Shown here: piece by piece, positions 18,455-28,056 of the stretch
How the letters are laid out: every line of letters begins with the position of its first letter
Numbering within the stretch: position 1 is the first letter of the stretch
Assembly: GCA_949291115.1 (NCBI GenBank)
Contig: CASETY010000005.1
Location: forward strand, 1-64,000
Origin: an uncultured bacterium
GTDB lineage: Bacteria > Bacillota_I > Bacilli_A > Acholeplasmatales > Anaeroplasmataceae
DNA length: 64,000 nt
Direction of reading: 5' to 3'
Notes under the pieces: model-generated
Database searches by the model: none
What the model was told of the DNA's origin: nothing
Seen by the model: only the letters and a program-made list of their open reading frames with translations
Translations under genes and position numbers: made by a program

Positions 18455-18604
18455 ATGCGCGATTTAGTTAAATTAGTTTGTACGGAATGTAAAAATGAAA
18501 ATTATTACACTGATAAAAATAAGAAGACTACTCCTGATAGAATGGAGTTAAAAAAATATTGTCCACATTGCCGCAAACATACAATTCATAAGGAAAAGAA
18601 GTAA
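18455..18604 (+). CDS. rpmG: 50S ribosomal protein L33 (zinc-binding form)
   Basis: 49-residue ribosomal protein, standard L33 length. It reads [20 protein letters not shown] at the N-terminus and keeps both CxxC pairs (C9/C12 and C36/C39), the zinc-ribbon or C+ form. The ending HTIHKEKK is typical. The start is ATG 18455 behind CTGGAGGGA, with its own promoter. In many Bacilli rpmG precedes secE-nusG; here it stands alone between an ABC exporter and a metallo-hydrolase. Confidence 0.95.
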   Translation: MRDLVKLVCTECKNENYYTDKNKKTTPDRMELKKYCPHCRKHTIHKEKK

Positions 18605-18628
18605 GCTTTTTTAAAGCTTTTTTCTTTT
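18603..18628 (+). terminator. AT-rich terminator after rpmG
   Basis: AAGCTTTTTTAAAGCTTTTTT: a short AAGCTTT / AAAGCTT dyad followed by T-rich sequence. It overlaps the rpmG stop codon and ends just before the GTG start of the next gene. Confidence 0.55.
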
Positions 18629-18629
18629 T

Positions 18630-19247
18630 GTGGAGATAATTAAATATACAGGTAGTATATTTTTTACTAATACTTATTTAATTACTTGCGGCGAAGAAGC
18701 TATTATTATTGATCCAACTTTAGATTTTAAGGAACAAGCCTCTATTATCAATAATAAATATAATGTCAAGGCAGTTTTGTTAACTCACGGACATATTGAC
18801 CATATGGACGGAGCTAGATATTTTAAAGCCCCTATTTATATTGGCTTAAGTGATTATGAAGCTTTTTTTAATGATGAATTATCTTTATATAAAGATATGA
18901 ACATTAAAAATCCTTTTAAAGATTTAGAATTAAATATTATTAAAGTAAGAAATAATGATAGTTTAAAATTAATAGGTTTAGATATTAAAGTAATTTATAC
19001 TCCTGGTCATACTAAAGGTAGCGTTTGTTACTTAATTAAAAATGATTTATTTAGTGGGGATAGTTTATTTTATTATGGGATTCCTCGTTATGATTTTATA
19101 AATTCTAATTTAAATGATTTAAAAAAGAGTATTAATAAATTATTTTCTTTAGATCCTAACTTATATGTTCATCCTGGTCATGATGAAGAAGGATTACTGG
19201 GAAATATTAAGAAAAACATTTATAAATACTTACAAATATTACATTAA
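18630..19247 (+). CDS. Metallo-beta-lactamase-fold hydrolase (glyoxalase II-like)
   Basis: 205 residues. The metal-binding signature THGHIDHMDG (HxHxDH) is present, with further ligand histidines in TPGHTKGSVCYL and in VHPGHDEEG, and the bridging Asp in FSGDSLFYYG. This pattern fits the small YqgX/glyoxalase II-like group of cytoplasmic thioester or related hydrolases; the substrate cannot be read. Start is a GTG at 18630 because no in-frame ATG occurs before the metal motif and homologous sequence begins immediately; the ribosome site is poor. It lies right after rpmG, and a terminator follows. Confidence 0.85.
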   Translation: MEIIKYTGSIFFTNTYLITCGEEAIIIDPTLDFKEQASIINNKYNVKAVLLTHGHIDHMDGARYFKAPIYIGLSDYEAFFNDELSLYKDMNIKNPFKDLELNIIKVRNNDSLKLIGLDIKVIYTPGHTKGSVCYLIKNDLFSGDSLFYYGIPRYDFINSNLNDLKKSINKLFSLDPNLYVHPGHDEEGLLGNIKKNIYKYLQILH

Positions 19248-19279
19248 AACTTGGTTTTTTGATAGCCAAGTTTTTTTCT
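19248..19279 (+). terminator. Rho-independent terminator
   Basis: AACTTGG / CCAAGTT seven-base stem, 11-base loop, then a T run. It closes the metallo-hydrolase gene. Confidence 0.85.
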
Positions 19280-19285
19280 TAATTA

Positions 19286-19314
19286 TTGACTAACAAGTCA
19301 TTATTTTATATAAT
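19286..19314 (+). promoter_or_regulatory. SigA-type promoter for rny operon
   Basis: TTGACT at 19286-19291, 17-base spacer, perfect TATAAT at 19309-19314. It lies between the upstream terminator and the rny ribosome site. Confidence 0.82.
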
Positions 19315-19364
19315 AAACCTACATGGGTAATAATTTACTTATGATAAAATATGGAGGTAATTTT

Positions 19365-20960
19365 ATGATATTATCATTAGATCTAACCTCTTCTATTATC
19401 TTTGCCATAGTTGGACTACTTGTCGGGTTAATAATTGCCTTTGGAGTAGTCTACTTTATATATCATACGAAGGTAAAAAAAGATGCTTTATTCTTGACTA
19501 ATGGTCAAAAAGAAGCTGAGGCTTTAGTTAAAAATGCGACTGAAGAAGCGACCAAAATTAAAGACTTGGCTTTAAAAGAAGGTAAAGCCGAAGTTTTAAG
19601 TTTACGTCAAGAAATGGAAAATGAACTTAAACAACGTAAAATAGAAATTACGGAACAAGAAAATAAACTTGAATTAAGGGAAGATTCTTTAGATAGACGT
19701 AGTAATAGTTTAGATAGACGTGAAGAATTATTAAATGATAAAGAGACACGTCTTGATAGTCGTAAAAATGAACTTGAAAAGCAAAGCAATGAAATAGAAG
19801 AAGTTTTAAAACAACAATTAGCTAAACTTGAAGAAATCGCACAGATGAAACAAGAAGATGCGAAAAAGATTATTTTCGAAGAAGTTAAAGAAAAAGTTTC
19901 TTTGGAAATTGCCGAATATGTTAAAGACGAAGAAGAAAAAGCTAGAGCGGAAGTTAAAAATAAAGCTAAAAATATTTTAGCTTTAGCTATTCAAAAATAT
20001 GCTGGTGAAACAGCTTCTGAAACAACTGCCGCTACAGTAGCCTTACCAATTGACGAAATGAAAGGTCGTATTATTGGTAGAGAAGGTCGTAACATTAGAG
20101 CTATCGAATCTTTAACAGGTGTTGATTTAATTATTGATGATACACCTGAAGCTGTCGTTTTATCTAGTTTTGATCCAATTAGAAGAGAAGTTGCGAAAAA
20201 AGCTTTAGAAATATTAGTTAGTGATGGTCGTATTCATCCATCTCGTATTGAAGAAGTTGTTGAACGTTGTCGCAATGAAATTGAAATGGACATCCGTGAA
20301 AAAGGCGAAGAAGCTGTTTTTGAAACGGGTATTGGTAAAATCCACCCAGATTTAGTAAAATTACTTGGTAGATTATATTATCGTACAAGTTATGGTCAAA
20401 ATGTTTTAAAACATTCGATTGAAACAGCTATGTTAGCTGGTAAGTTAGCTTCTGAAATTGGTGAAAATGAAATTTTAGCTCGTAGAGCAGGCTTATTACA
20501 TGATATAGGCAAAGCTTGTGACCATGAGGTTGAAGGTTCACATGTTGAAATTGGTGTTGAACTTGCGACTAAATATCATGAAGCTAAAGAAGTAATTGAT
20601 GCGATTGCTTCTCACCATGAGGATCAAGCACCTAAATCAATTATTGCCGTTTTAGTTCAAGCTGCTGATGCTTTATCAAGTGCAAGACCTGGTGCCCGTA
20701 GTGATTCATTAGAAAATTATGTTAAACGTTTAGAAGCGTTAGAAACAATTTCTAATAGTGTTGATGGTGTATCTGAATCTTATGCTGTTCAAGCTGGTCG
20801 TGAAATTAGAGTTATTGTTAAACCTGATCAAATTAATGATTTGGAAACAATTAGTGTAGCTCGTAAGATTAAAGAAGAAATTGAAAATAAATTATCTTAT
20901 CCAGGTACAATCAAAGTTACCGTTATTAGAGAAACTAGAGCTGTTGATGTAGCGAAATAG
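19365..20960 (+). CDS. rny: Ribonuclease Y
   Basis: Membrane-anchored endoribonuclease that starts mRNA decay and is the scaffold of the Gram-positive degradosome. 531 residues, near the Bacillus length. One TM segment lies at about 5-30, then a long charged coiled coil (about 45-200), a KH RNA-binding domain with [15 protein letters not shown], and an HD hydrolase domain with the metal motif [12 protein letters not shown] and [11 protein letters not shown]. The start is the ATG at 19365 behind GGAGG; an upstream ATG at 19323 would add 14 residues before the membrane anchor and has no ribosome site. It has its own promoter, and ymdB follows. Confidence 0.96.
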   Translation: MILSLDLTSSIIFAIVGLLVGLIIAFGVVYFIYHTKVKKDALFLTNGQKEAEALVKNATEEATKIKDLALKEGKAEVLSLRQEMENELKQRKIEITEQENKLELREDSLDRRSNSLDRREELLNDKETRLDSRKNELEKQSNEIEEVLKQQLAKLEEIAQMKQEDAKKIIFEEVKEKVSLEIAEYVKDEEEKARAEVKNKAKNILALAIQKYAGETASETTAATVALPIDEMKGRIIGREGRNIRAIESLTGVDLIIDDTPEAVVLSSFDPIRREVAKKALEILVSDGRIHPSRIEEVVERCRNEIEMDIREKGEEAVFETGIGKIHPDLVKLLGRLYYRTSYGQNVLKHSIETAMLAGKLASEIGENEILARRAGLLHDIGKACDHEVEGSHVEIGVELATKYHEAKEVIDAIASHHEDQAPKSIIAVLVQAADALSSARPGARSDSLENYVKRLEALETISNSVDGVSESYAVQAGREIRVIVKPDQINDLETISVARKIKEEIENKLSYPGTIKVTVIRETRAVDVAK

Positions 20961-20966
20961 TTTTTT

Positions 20967-21009
20967 ATAAAGGCTATGATCCTTATAAGGATGATGGCCC
21001 CTTTTTTTA
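20967..21009 (+). terminator. Attenuator-like hairpin between rny and ymdB
   Basis: An imperfect stem pairs GGCTATGATCC with GGATGATGGCC around the palindromic centre ATCCTTATAAGGAT, followed by a CCTTTTTTT tract. It lies directly before the ymdB ribosome site, so it probably lowers expression of ymdB-miaB-ricA relative to rny. Confidence 0.65.
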
Positions 21010-21021
21010 AGGAGGACCAAA

Positions 21022-21771
21022 GTGCGTTATTTATATTTGGGTGATATTGTTGGTAGTAAAACAGCTTTAATGCTTAAAGATTATTTGCCAAAAATAAGAA
21101 AAGATTATAATTTAAACTTAGTTTTTGCGAATGCAGAAAACGTTAGTAATGGGTTAGGCCTCACTAAAAAAGATTATGATAGCCTAATAAAAGCTGGTAT
21201 CGATGGTATGTCGATGGGCAATCATACTTTTTCAAAAAGTGAGATTAAAGAATATATTGATGAAGCTAAAATAGCCCGTCCTGCTAATATTCCTACTAAT
21301 ATTGGTAAAAAATATCTTAATATTAATTATAATAATAAGACGATAACAATTATTAATTTGTTAGGCAGAGTATTTCAAAATAGTAGTTTAGATTGTCCGT
21401 TTAAAACCATGGATAATCTTTTAAAAGAAATTAAAAGTGACTATATAATCGTTGATATTCACGCTGAAGCTACTAGTGAAAAACTAGCCTTAGCTCATTA
21501 TTTAGATGGTAGAGTTAACGCTATTTTTGGTACCCATACACATGTACAAACAGCTGATGAACAAATCTTAGAAAATAAAACGGTTTATATTACGGATTTA
21601 GGAATGACTGGTCCTAAAGGTATTTTAGGTTCAGATACGAATGCAATCATTAATCGTTTTTTAACAGGTGTTTATGAACATGCTAAAGTGGCGCTTGACA
21701 AAATATATTTAGAAGGCGTTATTGTTGATACTGTTAAAAATACAATTGAACGTTTTAGAAAAGAAATTTAA
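21022..21771 (+). CDS. ymdB: YmdB-family metallophosphoesterase
   Basis: 249 residues. It begins MRYLYLGDIVGSKTA, with the dinuclear metal ligands in GDIVG, NAENVSNG, MSMGNHTF and FGTHTHVQTADE, matching the YmdB family, which hydrolyses 2',3'-cyclic nucleotides and affects biofilm and sporulation decisions in Bacillus subtilis. The start is a GTG at 21022, fixed by AAGGAGGACCAAA just upstream and by the family N-terminus. It is directly downstream of rny, the same arrangement as in Bacillus, and 15 bases before miaB. Confidence 0.93.
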   Translation: MRYLYLGDIVGSKTALMLKDYLPKIRKDYNLNLVFANAENVSNGLGLTKKDYDSLIKAGIDGMSMGNHTFSKSEIKEYIDEAKIARPANIPTNIGKKYLNINYNNKTITIINLLGRVFQNSSLDCPFKTMDNLLKEIKSDYIIVDIHAEATSEKLALAHYLDGRVNAIFGTHTHVQTADEQILENKTVYITDLGMTGPKGILGSDTNAIINRFLTGVYEHAKVALDKIYLEGVIVDTVKNTIERFRKEI

Positions 21772-21786
21772 AAGGAGGTTACTAAA

Positions 21787-23223
21787 ATGAAGGACGTAAA
21801 AATATCATTACCAGATTTATTAAAAGCTCGTAATCGTAAACAAGAAGAAACTAAAACTATTCATTTTAGTTTAGCTAAAGAATATGAAAATTTAGGCAAA
21901 GATAAAACATATTATATTTTCACTTATGGTTGTCAAGGTAATGAAGCTGATAGTGAAGTTATGGCTGGTATTTTTGAAAAAATGGGCTATGTGAAAGCAA
22001 CTGACCCTTATTTAAGTGATGTTGTTATTTTAAACACTTGTGCGATAAGAGAAAATGCCGAAAATAGAATTTGGGGTGTTTTAGGTAACTTAAAAGGTGT
22101 TAAACGTGAAAATCCTGATATGTTAATTGGTATTTGTGGGTGCATGCCTCAAGAAGAAAAAACCACTAACCGCTTATTAGAATCATATCCTTTTGTTGAT
22201 TTAATATTTGGTACTCATAACATTTATAATTTGCCAAAATTAATTAAAGAAGCTTATTTTACAAAAGCGAAAGTTGTGGAAGTTTTATCATGTCAAGGAG
22301 GTATTTTAGAAGATGCCCCTAAACATCGTGAACACAAACATAAAGCTTGGGTAAATATTATGTATGGTTGTGATGAATTCTGTACATATTGTATTGTTCC
22401 TTATACACGTGGCAAAGAAAGAAGTAGAGCAAAAGAAGATATTATTAAAGAAGTAAGCGACCTTGTAAAACAAGGCTATATTGAAGTTACTCTACTTGGT
22501 CAAAATGTTAATGCTTATGGTAAAGATTTAGGTGAAGATTATACTTTTGGTGATTTATTGTGTGATCTTGATAAAACAGGTATTAAGCGTATCCGCTATA
22601 CAACGAGTCATCCTCGTGATCTTGACTTAAAAACAATTAAAGCGATGGCTACGTGTAAGAGTGTAATGCCTCAACTTCACTTACCTGTTCAATCGGGTGA
22701 TGACAATATTTTAAAGAAAATGAATCGTAAATATACTCATCAAATGTATTTAGATTTAGTTAAAACTTTAAAAGAATATATTCCGGATATTGCCTTAACG
22801 ACTGATATTATCGTTGGTTTCCCTAATGAAACAGAAGAAGAATTTCAAAACACGTTAAAATTAGTTGAAGAAGTTAAATTTGAAGGAGCGTTTACTTTTA
22901 TTTATTCTCCTCGTGAAGGCACACCGGCAGCAAAATTAAAAGATGATGTTAGTTTAGAAGAAAAACATCGTCGTTTAGATGAACTTAATGTTTTAGTTGA
23001 CAAATATTATAAAGAAGGTAATTTAAAACATTTGGGTAATGTAGAAGAAATTTTAGTTGATGGCGTATCTAAAAATAACCCAGATTATTTATGTGGTTAT
23101 TCAAAGCATTTAAAATTAGTTAATTTTAAATCTAGTGATCATAGCTTAATTGGTAAATTAGTAAATGTTAAAATTACCGAAGCTAAAACTTGGTTCCAAA
23201 TGGGTGAATTAGTAGATGAATAA
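21787..23223 (+). CDS. miaB: tRNA-2-methylthio-N6-dimethylallyladenosine synthase MiaB
   Basis: Radical-SAM methylthiotransferase that adds the methylthio group to i6A37 of tRNAs reading U-initial codons. 478 residues. The auxiliary cluster ligands are C49, C85 and C119 (TYGCQGN, NTCAIRE, CGCMPQE). The radical-SAM motif CDEFCTYC provides C195, C199 and C202. The C-terminal TRAM domain covers about 410-478. It acts on the product of MiaA, which is encoded further down the same cluster. A GGAGG site precedes the ATG, and it overlaps ricA by 8 bases. Confidence 0.96.
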   Translation: MKDVKISLPDLLKARNRKQEETKTIHFSLAKEYENLGKDKTYYIFTYGCQGNEADSEVMAGIFEKMGYVKATDPYLSDVVILNTCAIRENAENRIWGVLGNLKGVKRENPDMLIGICGCMPQEEKTTNRLLESYPFVDLIFGTHNIYNLPKLIKEAYFTKAKVVEVLSCQGGILEDAPKHREHKHKAWVNIMYGCDEFCTYCIVPYTRGKERSRAKEDIIKEVSDLVKQGYIEVTLLGQNVNAYGKDLGEDYTFGDLLCDLDKTGIKRIRYTTSHPRDLDLKTIKAMATCKSVMPQLHLPVQSGDDNILKKMNRKYTHQMYLDLVKTLKEYIPDIALTTDIIVGFPNETEEEFQNTLKLVEEVKFEGAFTFIYSPREGTPAAKLKDDVSLEEKHRRLDELNVLVDKYYKEGNLKHLGNVEEILVDGVSKNNPDYLCGYSKHLKLVNFKSSDHSLIGKLVNVKITEAKTWFQMGELVDE

Positions 23224-23539
23224 TCTTAAAGATTACCTTACTTCTACCAAAGAATTTAAAAGATATAAAGAACTAGCTAATTATTTTAAAAATAATACTA
23301 TTTTAAATGAAAAAATAGAATTATATAAATCATTACAAAAGCAAATTGTAAATGCTAACTATAATAATGATTTAAAAAAACTAAGTGACCTAAAAAAAGA
23401 ACATAAAAAAATAGAAGAAGAAATTCAAGATATTCCTTTTGCAAGTGAATATTTTGGCTTAATGGAAACATTATTTAATATTTTTAATTATATTTCGAAT
23501 CGTATTAGCGCTAATTTAGATATAATAAATATAAAATAA
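23216..23539 (+). CDS. ricA: YlbF/YmcA-family protein, probable RicA
   Basis: 107 residues, entirely helical and charged, of the YlbF/YmcA (Com_YlbF) family. In Bacillus subtilis RicA, RicF and RicT form the Fe-S-containing Y-complex that directs RNase Y to specific transcripts. Its position immediately after miaB and near rny is the Bacillus arrangement, which supports RicA rather than another paralogue. RicA proteins usually have Cys ligands for the Fe-S clusters; no Cys is present here, so cluster binding by this protein looks unlikely. Translation is coupled to miaB by an 8-base overlap. Confidence 0.75.
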   Translation: MNNLKDYLTSTKEFKRYKELANYFKNNTILNEKIELYKSLQKQIVNANYNNDLKKLSDLKKEHKKIEEEIQDIPFASEYFGLMETLFNIFNYISNRISANLDIINIK

Positions 23540-23546
23540 GAATTTG

Positions 23547-23578
23547 AAACACTCATAACAACTTGAGTGTTTTTTTTG
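23547..23578 (+). terminator. Rho-independent terminator after ricA
   Basis: AACACTCA / TGAGTGTT eight-base stem, eight-base loop and a run of eight T. It ends the rny-ymdB-miaB-ricA transcript. Confidence 0.88.
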
Positions 23579-23705
23579 TAATAAGGCTTTTATATTTTAT
23601 AAAAAAATAACAAAAAATCGCTTTAAATACATAATTTTTCTTGTTTTTTATTTGAAAATGATTTATCATATAATTAATGATAAATATTACGGGGAGGTAC
23701 CCAAA

Positions 23706-25508
23706 ATGGAAGTTAGATTCAATGACAATTTAATAGTAATTAATGGGGAAGAAAGAAATATTAAAGATTGCTTAACGAGTTTAGGGGCGTTAAGTGCTAA
23801 TCAAATCGTTTCTTTATTCCAAGAACATCAAATTAAATATCCTCATGTTTTACAAACAGAGGCTTTACGTTACATTTTAAATGAAAAAGTTAAAGTAGCT
23901 AAAACATTAGGTTTATCTGATGAAATGATGTATCGTTTACGTTTCTACATGTCTTTTAGTGAATATCAATTAGAAAACTTCTTTATGCAAGTTAAAACAG
24001 AAGACTTAGAAAGAGAATATCGTGAAGCATTTTGGACATTAGTCTTAAAAAATGTTAATGCTTTAAAAATTACTGATAATATTATTGCCCAAGCTTTAAA
24101 ATTACCAGTTATGCCAGTTGAACAATTTTTAACTTATTTTAAGGTTTTAACTAAAGTAACATATGATTATAACAAAGAATTTGATGGTAAAAACATTCGT
24201 GTTTTGGTTGAAAACTTACCTAAGAGTGCAACTGCTAATGATATTAGAGATATTGGTGCTAAATATGAATTAGTAATTCCTAAACGTCTTCGCAAAGAAG
24301 AAATGCAAGAAATTATTGTTCAAGAATTAAAGAAACAACATAAATACGATGATGAAATGGCTAAAAAAGTTGATAAATTACCAGTAATGGGCTTACAACG
24401 TTTAGCTAAGAACAATGATATTAAAGTTTCTGTTGATTTAAAGAAAGAAGATTTAATTGCTTACTTATTTAACGAAGTAGAAAAAGCTAAATTTGAAACT
24501 TATCCACGTTTAAATCTTAATTTAGATTTAGGTAGTGACTTCGTCTTTAACTTAGCTTATGTAATGACTCAAGAAGAAATGATTGAAGAAGGTTATGAAG
24601 AAGCTAAACCACAAGAAGTTGTTAAGGTCGTTGAACCAGTTAAAGAAGAAGTTAAGGTTATAGAAAGAGTAGTTCAAAGTGAACCTACAGTTACTCCGCA
24701 AATTGTGACTAATCAAATTGATACTGAAGCAGTAGTAAAAGTATTAAGTGAATCAATTGAAAAGACAGTTTCAGCTATTACAGAAAAATTACTACCACTT
24801 GTCCAAGAACAAAAAGCTAAACCTGATTTAATTCAACCGATTGTAAATGTTAATATGACTGGTGAAAAAGAAGAACCTAAACCAGTTAAACAACCAGTTG
24901 TTGAAGAAGAATTAGAACATTATTATCCATATAATAATTTTACTAATGATCTTAATCCACTTTATGATGAAGATTTAAAGAACTCATTATTGGATAAAGA
25001 AATGGAAAATCTGCAACCGGTAGAACCGGAAGTAGTTGATACACCAACTGAAGAAGTTAAAACAGAAGAAACACCAGTTGTTGAAACTACAGTTGAAGAA
25101 CCAAAGGAACAACCTAAATTAAGTCGTAAAGAATTACGTAAGCTTCGTAAGAAACAAAGACATGAAGAAGCAATGGCTCATAAAGCTTTATTAGCTGGTG
25201 ATATTAACGCTACTAATGAAGAATATGTTGATAAACAATTAAAGATTACTCAGTACAAGATGCAACTTGAAGAAAGAAGAGAAAAACGTCATCAAAAATC
25301 AATGCGTCGTGTATGGTTTGTAATTAAGTTGATTATTTTCTTAATCTTCGTTTTAGTATTAGCTTGGGGTATCTTTGGTCTAGTATGCGCATTTAGTGAT
25401 GATTTAAATATTACTGAAGGTTGGTGGGCTCCATTATATAAACCTTTAGCTGATATGGGATGGGTTAAAAATCTTAAGTCATGGATAGAAGAAACTTTTA
25501 AAAAATAA
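23706..25508 (+). CDS. Unknown C-terminally anchored membrane protein
   Basis: 600 residues, family not recognised. The ATG at 23706 is chosen because GGGGAGGT lies 8 bases upstream; an earlier ATG at 23652 has no ribosome site. Residues about 1-165 are helical. Residues about 165-265 include two short SAP/Rho-N-like helix-extended-helix units (the second is RLAKNNDIKVSVDLKKEDLI). A Glu/Val/Pro-rich linker of about 220 residues follows, then a strongly basic segment and one TM segment near residues 538-562, with a short aromatic tail. The layout suggests a cytoplasmic protein tethered by its C-terminus. It sits where Bacillus subtilis carries cotE, between ricA and mutS, and is not related to CotE. 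Confidence 0.75.
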   Translation: MEVRFNDNLIVINGEERNIKDCLTSLGALSANQIVSLFQEHQIKYPHVLQTEALRYILNEKVKVAKTLGLSDEMMYRLRFYMSFSEYQLENFFMQVKTEDLEREYREAFWTLVLKNVNALKITDNIIAQALKLPVMPVEQFLTYFKVLTKVTYDYNKEFDGKNIRVLVENLPKSATANDIRDIGAKYELVIPKRLRKEEMQEIIVQELKKQHKYDDEMAKKVDKLPVMGLQRLAKNNDIKVSVDLKKEDLIAYLFNEVEKAKFETYPRLNLNLDLGSDFVFNLAYVMTQEEMIEEGYEEAKPQEVVKVVEPVKEEVKVIERVVQSEPTVTPQIVTNQIDTEAVVKVLSESIEKTVSAITEKLLPLVQEQKAKPDLIQPIVNVNMTGEKEEPKPVKQPVVEEELEHYYPYNNFTNDLNPLYDEDLKNSLLDKEMENLQPVEPEVVDTPTEEVKTEETPVVETTVEEPKEQPKLSRKELRKLRKKQRHEEAMAHKALLAGDINATNEEYVDKQLKITQYKMQLEERREKRHQKSMRRVWFVIKLIIFLIFVLVLAWGIFGLVCAFSDDLNITEGWWAPLYKPLADMGWVKNLKSWIEETFKK

Positions 25509-25521
25509 TTAGAGGGATAAA

Positions 25522-28056
25522 ATGAATCAAGAAAGTTATACACCGATGATTCAACAATATCTAGAGATTAAAAAAGACTATGCAGACGCAATAGTCTTTT
25601 TTAGATTAGGCGACTTTTATGAAATGTTTTTTGAGGATGCTGTGTTAGCGTCACGAATATTAGAAATAGCTTTAACAGGTAAAGATGCAGGGATTGAAAG
25701 AGTAGCGATGTGTGGAATACCTTATCATGCTTATGAATCTTATGCGCAAAAACTCGTTAATAAAGGCTATAAAGTTGCGATTGTTGAACAAGTAGAAGAT
25801 CCGAAAGTGGCTACCGGGATTGTTAAAAGAGAAGTTGTTAAGATTATAACCCCTGGTGTGCAAGTTGAATTAACCACTTTAACAAAAGATAATAATTATT
25901 TAGCAAGCATTTATAATTTTAAAAAGATGTTTATAATTGCTTATTCTGATGTTTCAACAGGCGCTACTTATTTAACCTTAGAAGGAACTTTTAAGCGTAC
26001 TTTAGAAGTCCTTAGAGATTTAAATGTCAAAGAAGTCGTCGTTAAAGAAACATTCCCAGAAATTTATTTAAATGAAATAAAAACTTCCCATATTGTTGTA
26101 AGTTATATGAATAACACAACTATACCAGAATTTTTATTAAATACAGTTACTAAAATTGAGGCTAGTTATTATCCAGCTATTGGTATGCTTTATAATTATG
26201 CTTTAAATACGGAAAAGGTAAATCTAAAGCATTTTAAAGAAGTAGAATTCTATACTAATAAAGACTATTTAAAATTAGATTATTTCACTAAACGTAATTT
26301 AGAGTTACTAGAAACTATGCGTTATCAGGATACTAGTGAATCACTTTTTGGTTTAATTGATAAAACGGTTACGGCTATGGGTTCAAGAATGCTTAAAACT
26401 TTTTTAATGCGACCACTAGTTGATGAAAACAAAATTAATAAACGTTTAGATTTAACCGAAACTTTTATTAATGATTATCTTTTACGTAATGATTTAATTA
26501 ATGAATTAAAAGGCGTTTATGATTTAGAAAGAATAATTAGTAGAATAAGTTGTAATAGCGCTAATGCTAAAGACTTAGTTTTTTTAAGACGCACTTTAGG
26601 TTTAATTCCTAATATTAAAGATATTTTAAAAAATAGTAGTAATGAATTGTTACAAGAATATGATAATTCTTTAGATAGTCACCAAGAATTATTTAATCTA
26701 TTAGAATCTTCATTAGTTGAAAATCCACCGTTTACTATAAAAGAAGGTGGGATGATTAAACATGGTTATAATGAAGAATTAGATAAATATCAAGACATTA
26801 AAGAACATTCTAAAGAATGGCTTTCTAATTTGGAAATAAAAGAAAAAGAAAGATTAAATGTTAAAAATTTAAAAATTGGTTATAATAAAGTATTTGGTTA
26901 TTATATTGAAATTAGTAAAGGTCAGTCTTTACAACTTGGTGATATTGAAGGTTATGAAAGAAGACAAACTTTAGCTAATAGTGAACGTTATATTTCTAAA
27001 GAATTAAAAGAGTTTGAAACTATTTTGTTAAGTGCTAACGATAAAATTGAAGCCTTAGAATATGATATTTTTAATAATATTAAAAATAAAGTTCAAGAAT
27101 ATATTCCTTCTTTACAACTTTTAGCTACTAATTTAGCTTATTTAGATGCCATTTTAAGCTTAGCGGTGGTAAGCGATAAATATGGTTATGTAAGACCAAC
27201 CTTTAATAATAGTGAAATAACGATTGTTGATGGGCGTCACCCTGTATTAGAAGAATTACTAAAAGAAAAATATGTTTCTAATGATTTATATATTAATAGT
27301 GATTATAATATGCTTCTAATAACAGGTCCTAATATGAGTGGTAAATCAACTTATATGCGGATGGTAGCTTTAATTAGCATCTTAGCTCAGATTGGTTCTT
27401 TTGTACCAGCTAAGAAAGCTAAGCTTAAAATATTTGACCAAATATTTACGAGAATAGGGGCCTCTGATGATCTTTCTAGTGGTCAATCTACCTTCATGGT
27501 CGAAATGAGCGAAGCTAATTATGCTATTAAAAACGCCACTAAAAACTCATTAATTTTGTTTGATGAAATTGGTAGAGGCACAGCTACTTACGATGGAATG
27601 GCTTTAGCAGAAGCTATCTTAGAATATATCCATGAAAAAGTAAAAGCTACTACTTTATTTTCTACTCATTATCATGAATTAACAGTTTTAGATAAAACTT
27701 TAAAACATTTAAAGAATGTTCATGTTGAAGCTATTAATGAAAATGGTAATATTACTTTTATTCATAAAGTTAAAGATGGGCCAACTGACAAATCTTATGG
27801 TATAAATGTAGCTGAACTTGTTGGTATGCCCAAGGTTTTAATCAACAGAGCTAGTCTTATCTTAGAAGAATTAGAAAAAGATAAAACACGTTTAACACCT
27901 TCTTTATTTGACTTTGATGAAGAGATTAAAGAAGATAAAAAGAGTCCAGTTATTGAATATTTATCTTCTTTAGATATTGATGAATTATCGCCTAAAGAAG
28001 CCTTAAATAAGCTATATGAAATGAAAGAAAAGTTTGGTGATTACAATGAAAATTAA
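25522..28056 (+). CDS. mutS: DNA mismatch repair ATPase MutS
   Basis: 844 residues, full MutS1 length. The mismatch-reading motif GDFYEMF is near the N-terminus, and the C-terminal ATPase has Walker A TGPNMSGKSTYMR, SGQSTFMVEM, Walker B ILFDEIGRGTATYDGMA and the FSTHYHELT motif. An AGAGGGA ribosome site precedes the ATG. It overlaps mutL by 11 bases, and the two proteins act together in post-replicative repair. Confidence 0.97.
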   Translation: MNQESYTPMIQQYLEIKKDYADAIVFFRLGDFYEMFFEDAVLASRILEIALTGKDAGIERVAMCGIPYHAYESYAQKLVNKGYKVAIVEQVEDPKVATGIVKREVVKIITPGVQVELTTLTKDNNYLASIYNFKKMFIIAYSDVSTGATYLTLEGTFKRTLEVLRDLNVKEVVVKETFPEIYLNEIKTSHIVVSYMNNTTIPEFLLNTVTKIEASYYPAIGMLYNYALNTEKVNLKHFKEVEFYTNKDYLKLDYFTKRNLELLETMRYQDTSESLFGLIDKTVTAMGSRMLKTFLMRPLVDENKINKRLDLTETFINDYLLRNDLINELKGVYDLERIISRISCNSANAKDLVFLRRTLGLIPNIKDILKNSSNELLQEYDNSLDSHQELFNLLESSLVENPPFTIKEGGMIKHGYNEELDKYQDIKEHSKEWLSNLEIKEKERLNVKNLKIGYNKVFGYYIEISKGQSLQLGDIEGYERRQTLANSERYISKELKEFETILLSANDKIEALEYDIFNNIKNKVQEYIPSLQLLATNLAYLDAILSLAVVSDKYGYVRPTFNNSEITIVDGRHPVLEELLKEKYVSNDLYINSDYNMLLITGPNMSGKSTYMRMVALISILAQIGSFVPAKKAKLKIFDQIFTRIGASDDLSSGQSTFMVEMSEANYAIKNATKNSLILFDEIGRGTATYDGMALAEAILEYIHEKVKATTLFSTHYHELTVLDKTLKHLKNVHVEAINENGNITFIHKVKDGPTDKSYGINVAELVGMPKVLINRASLILEELEKDKTRLTPSLFDFDEEIKEDKKSPVIEYLSSLDIDELSPKEALNKLYEMKEKFGDYNEN

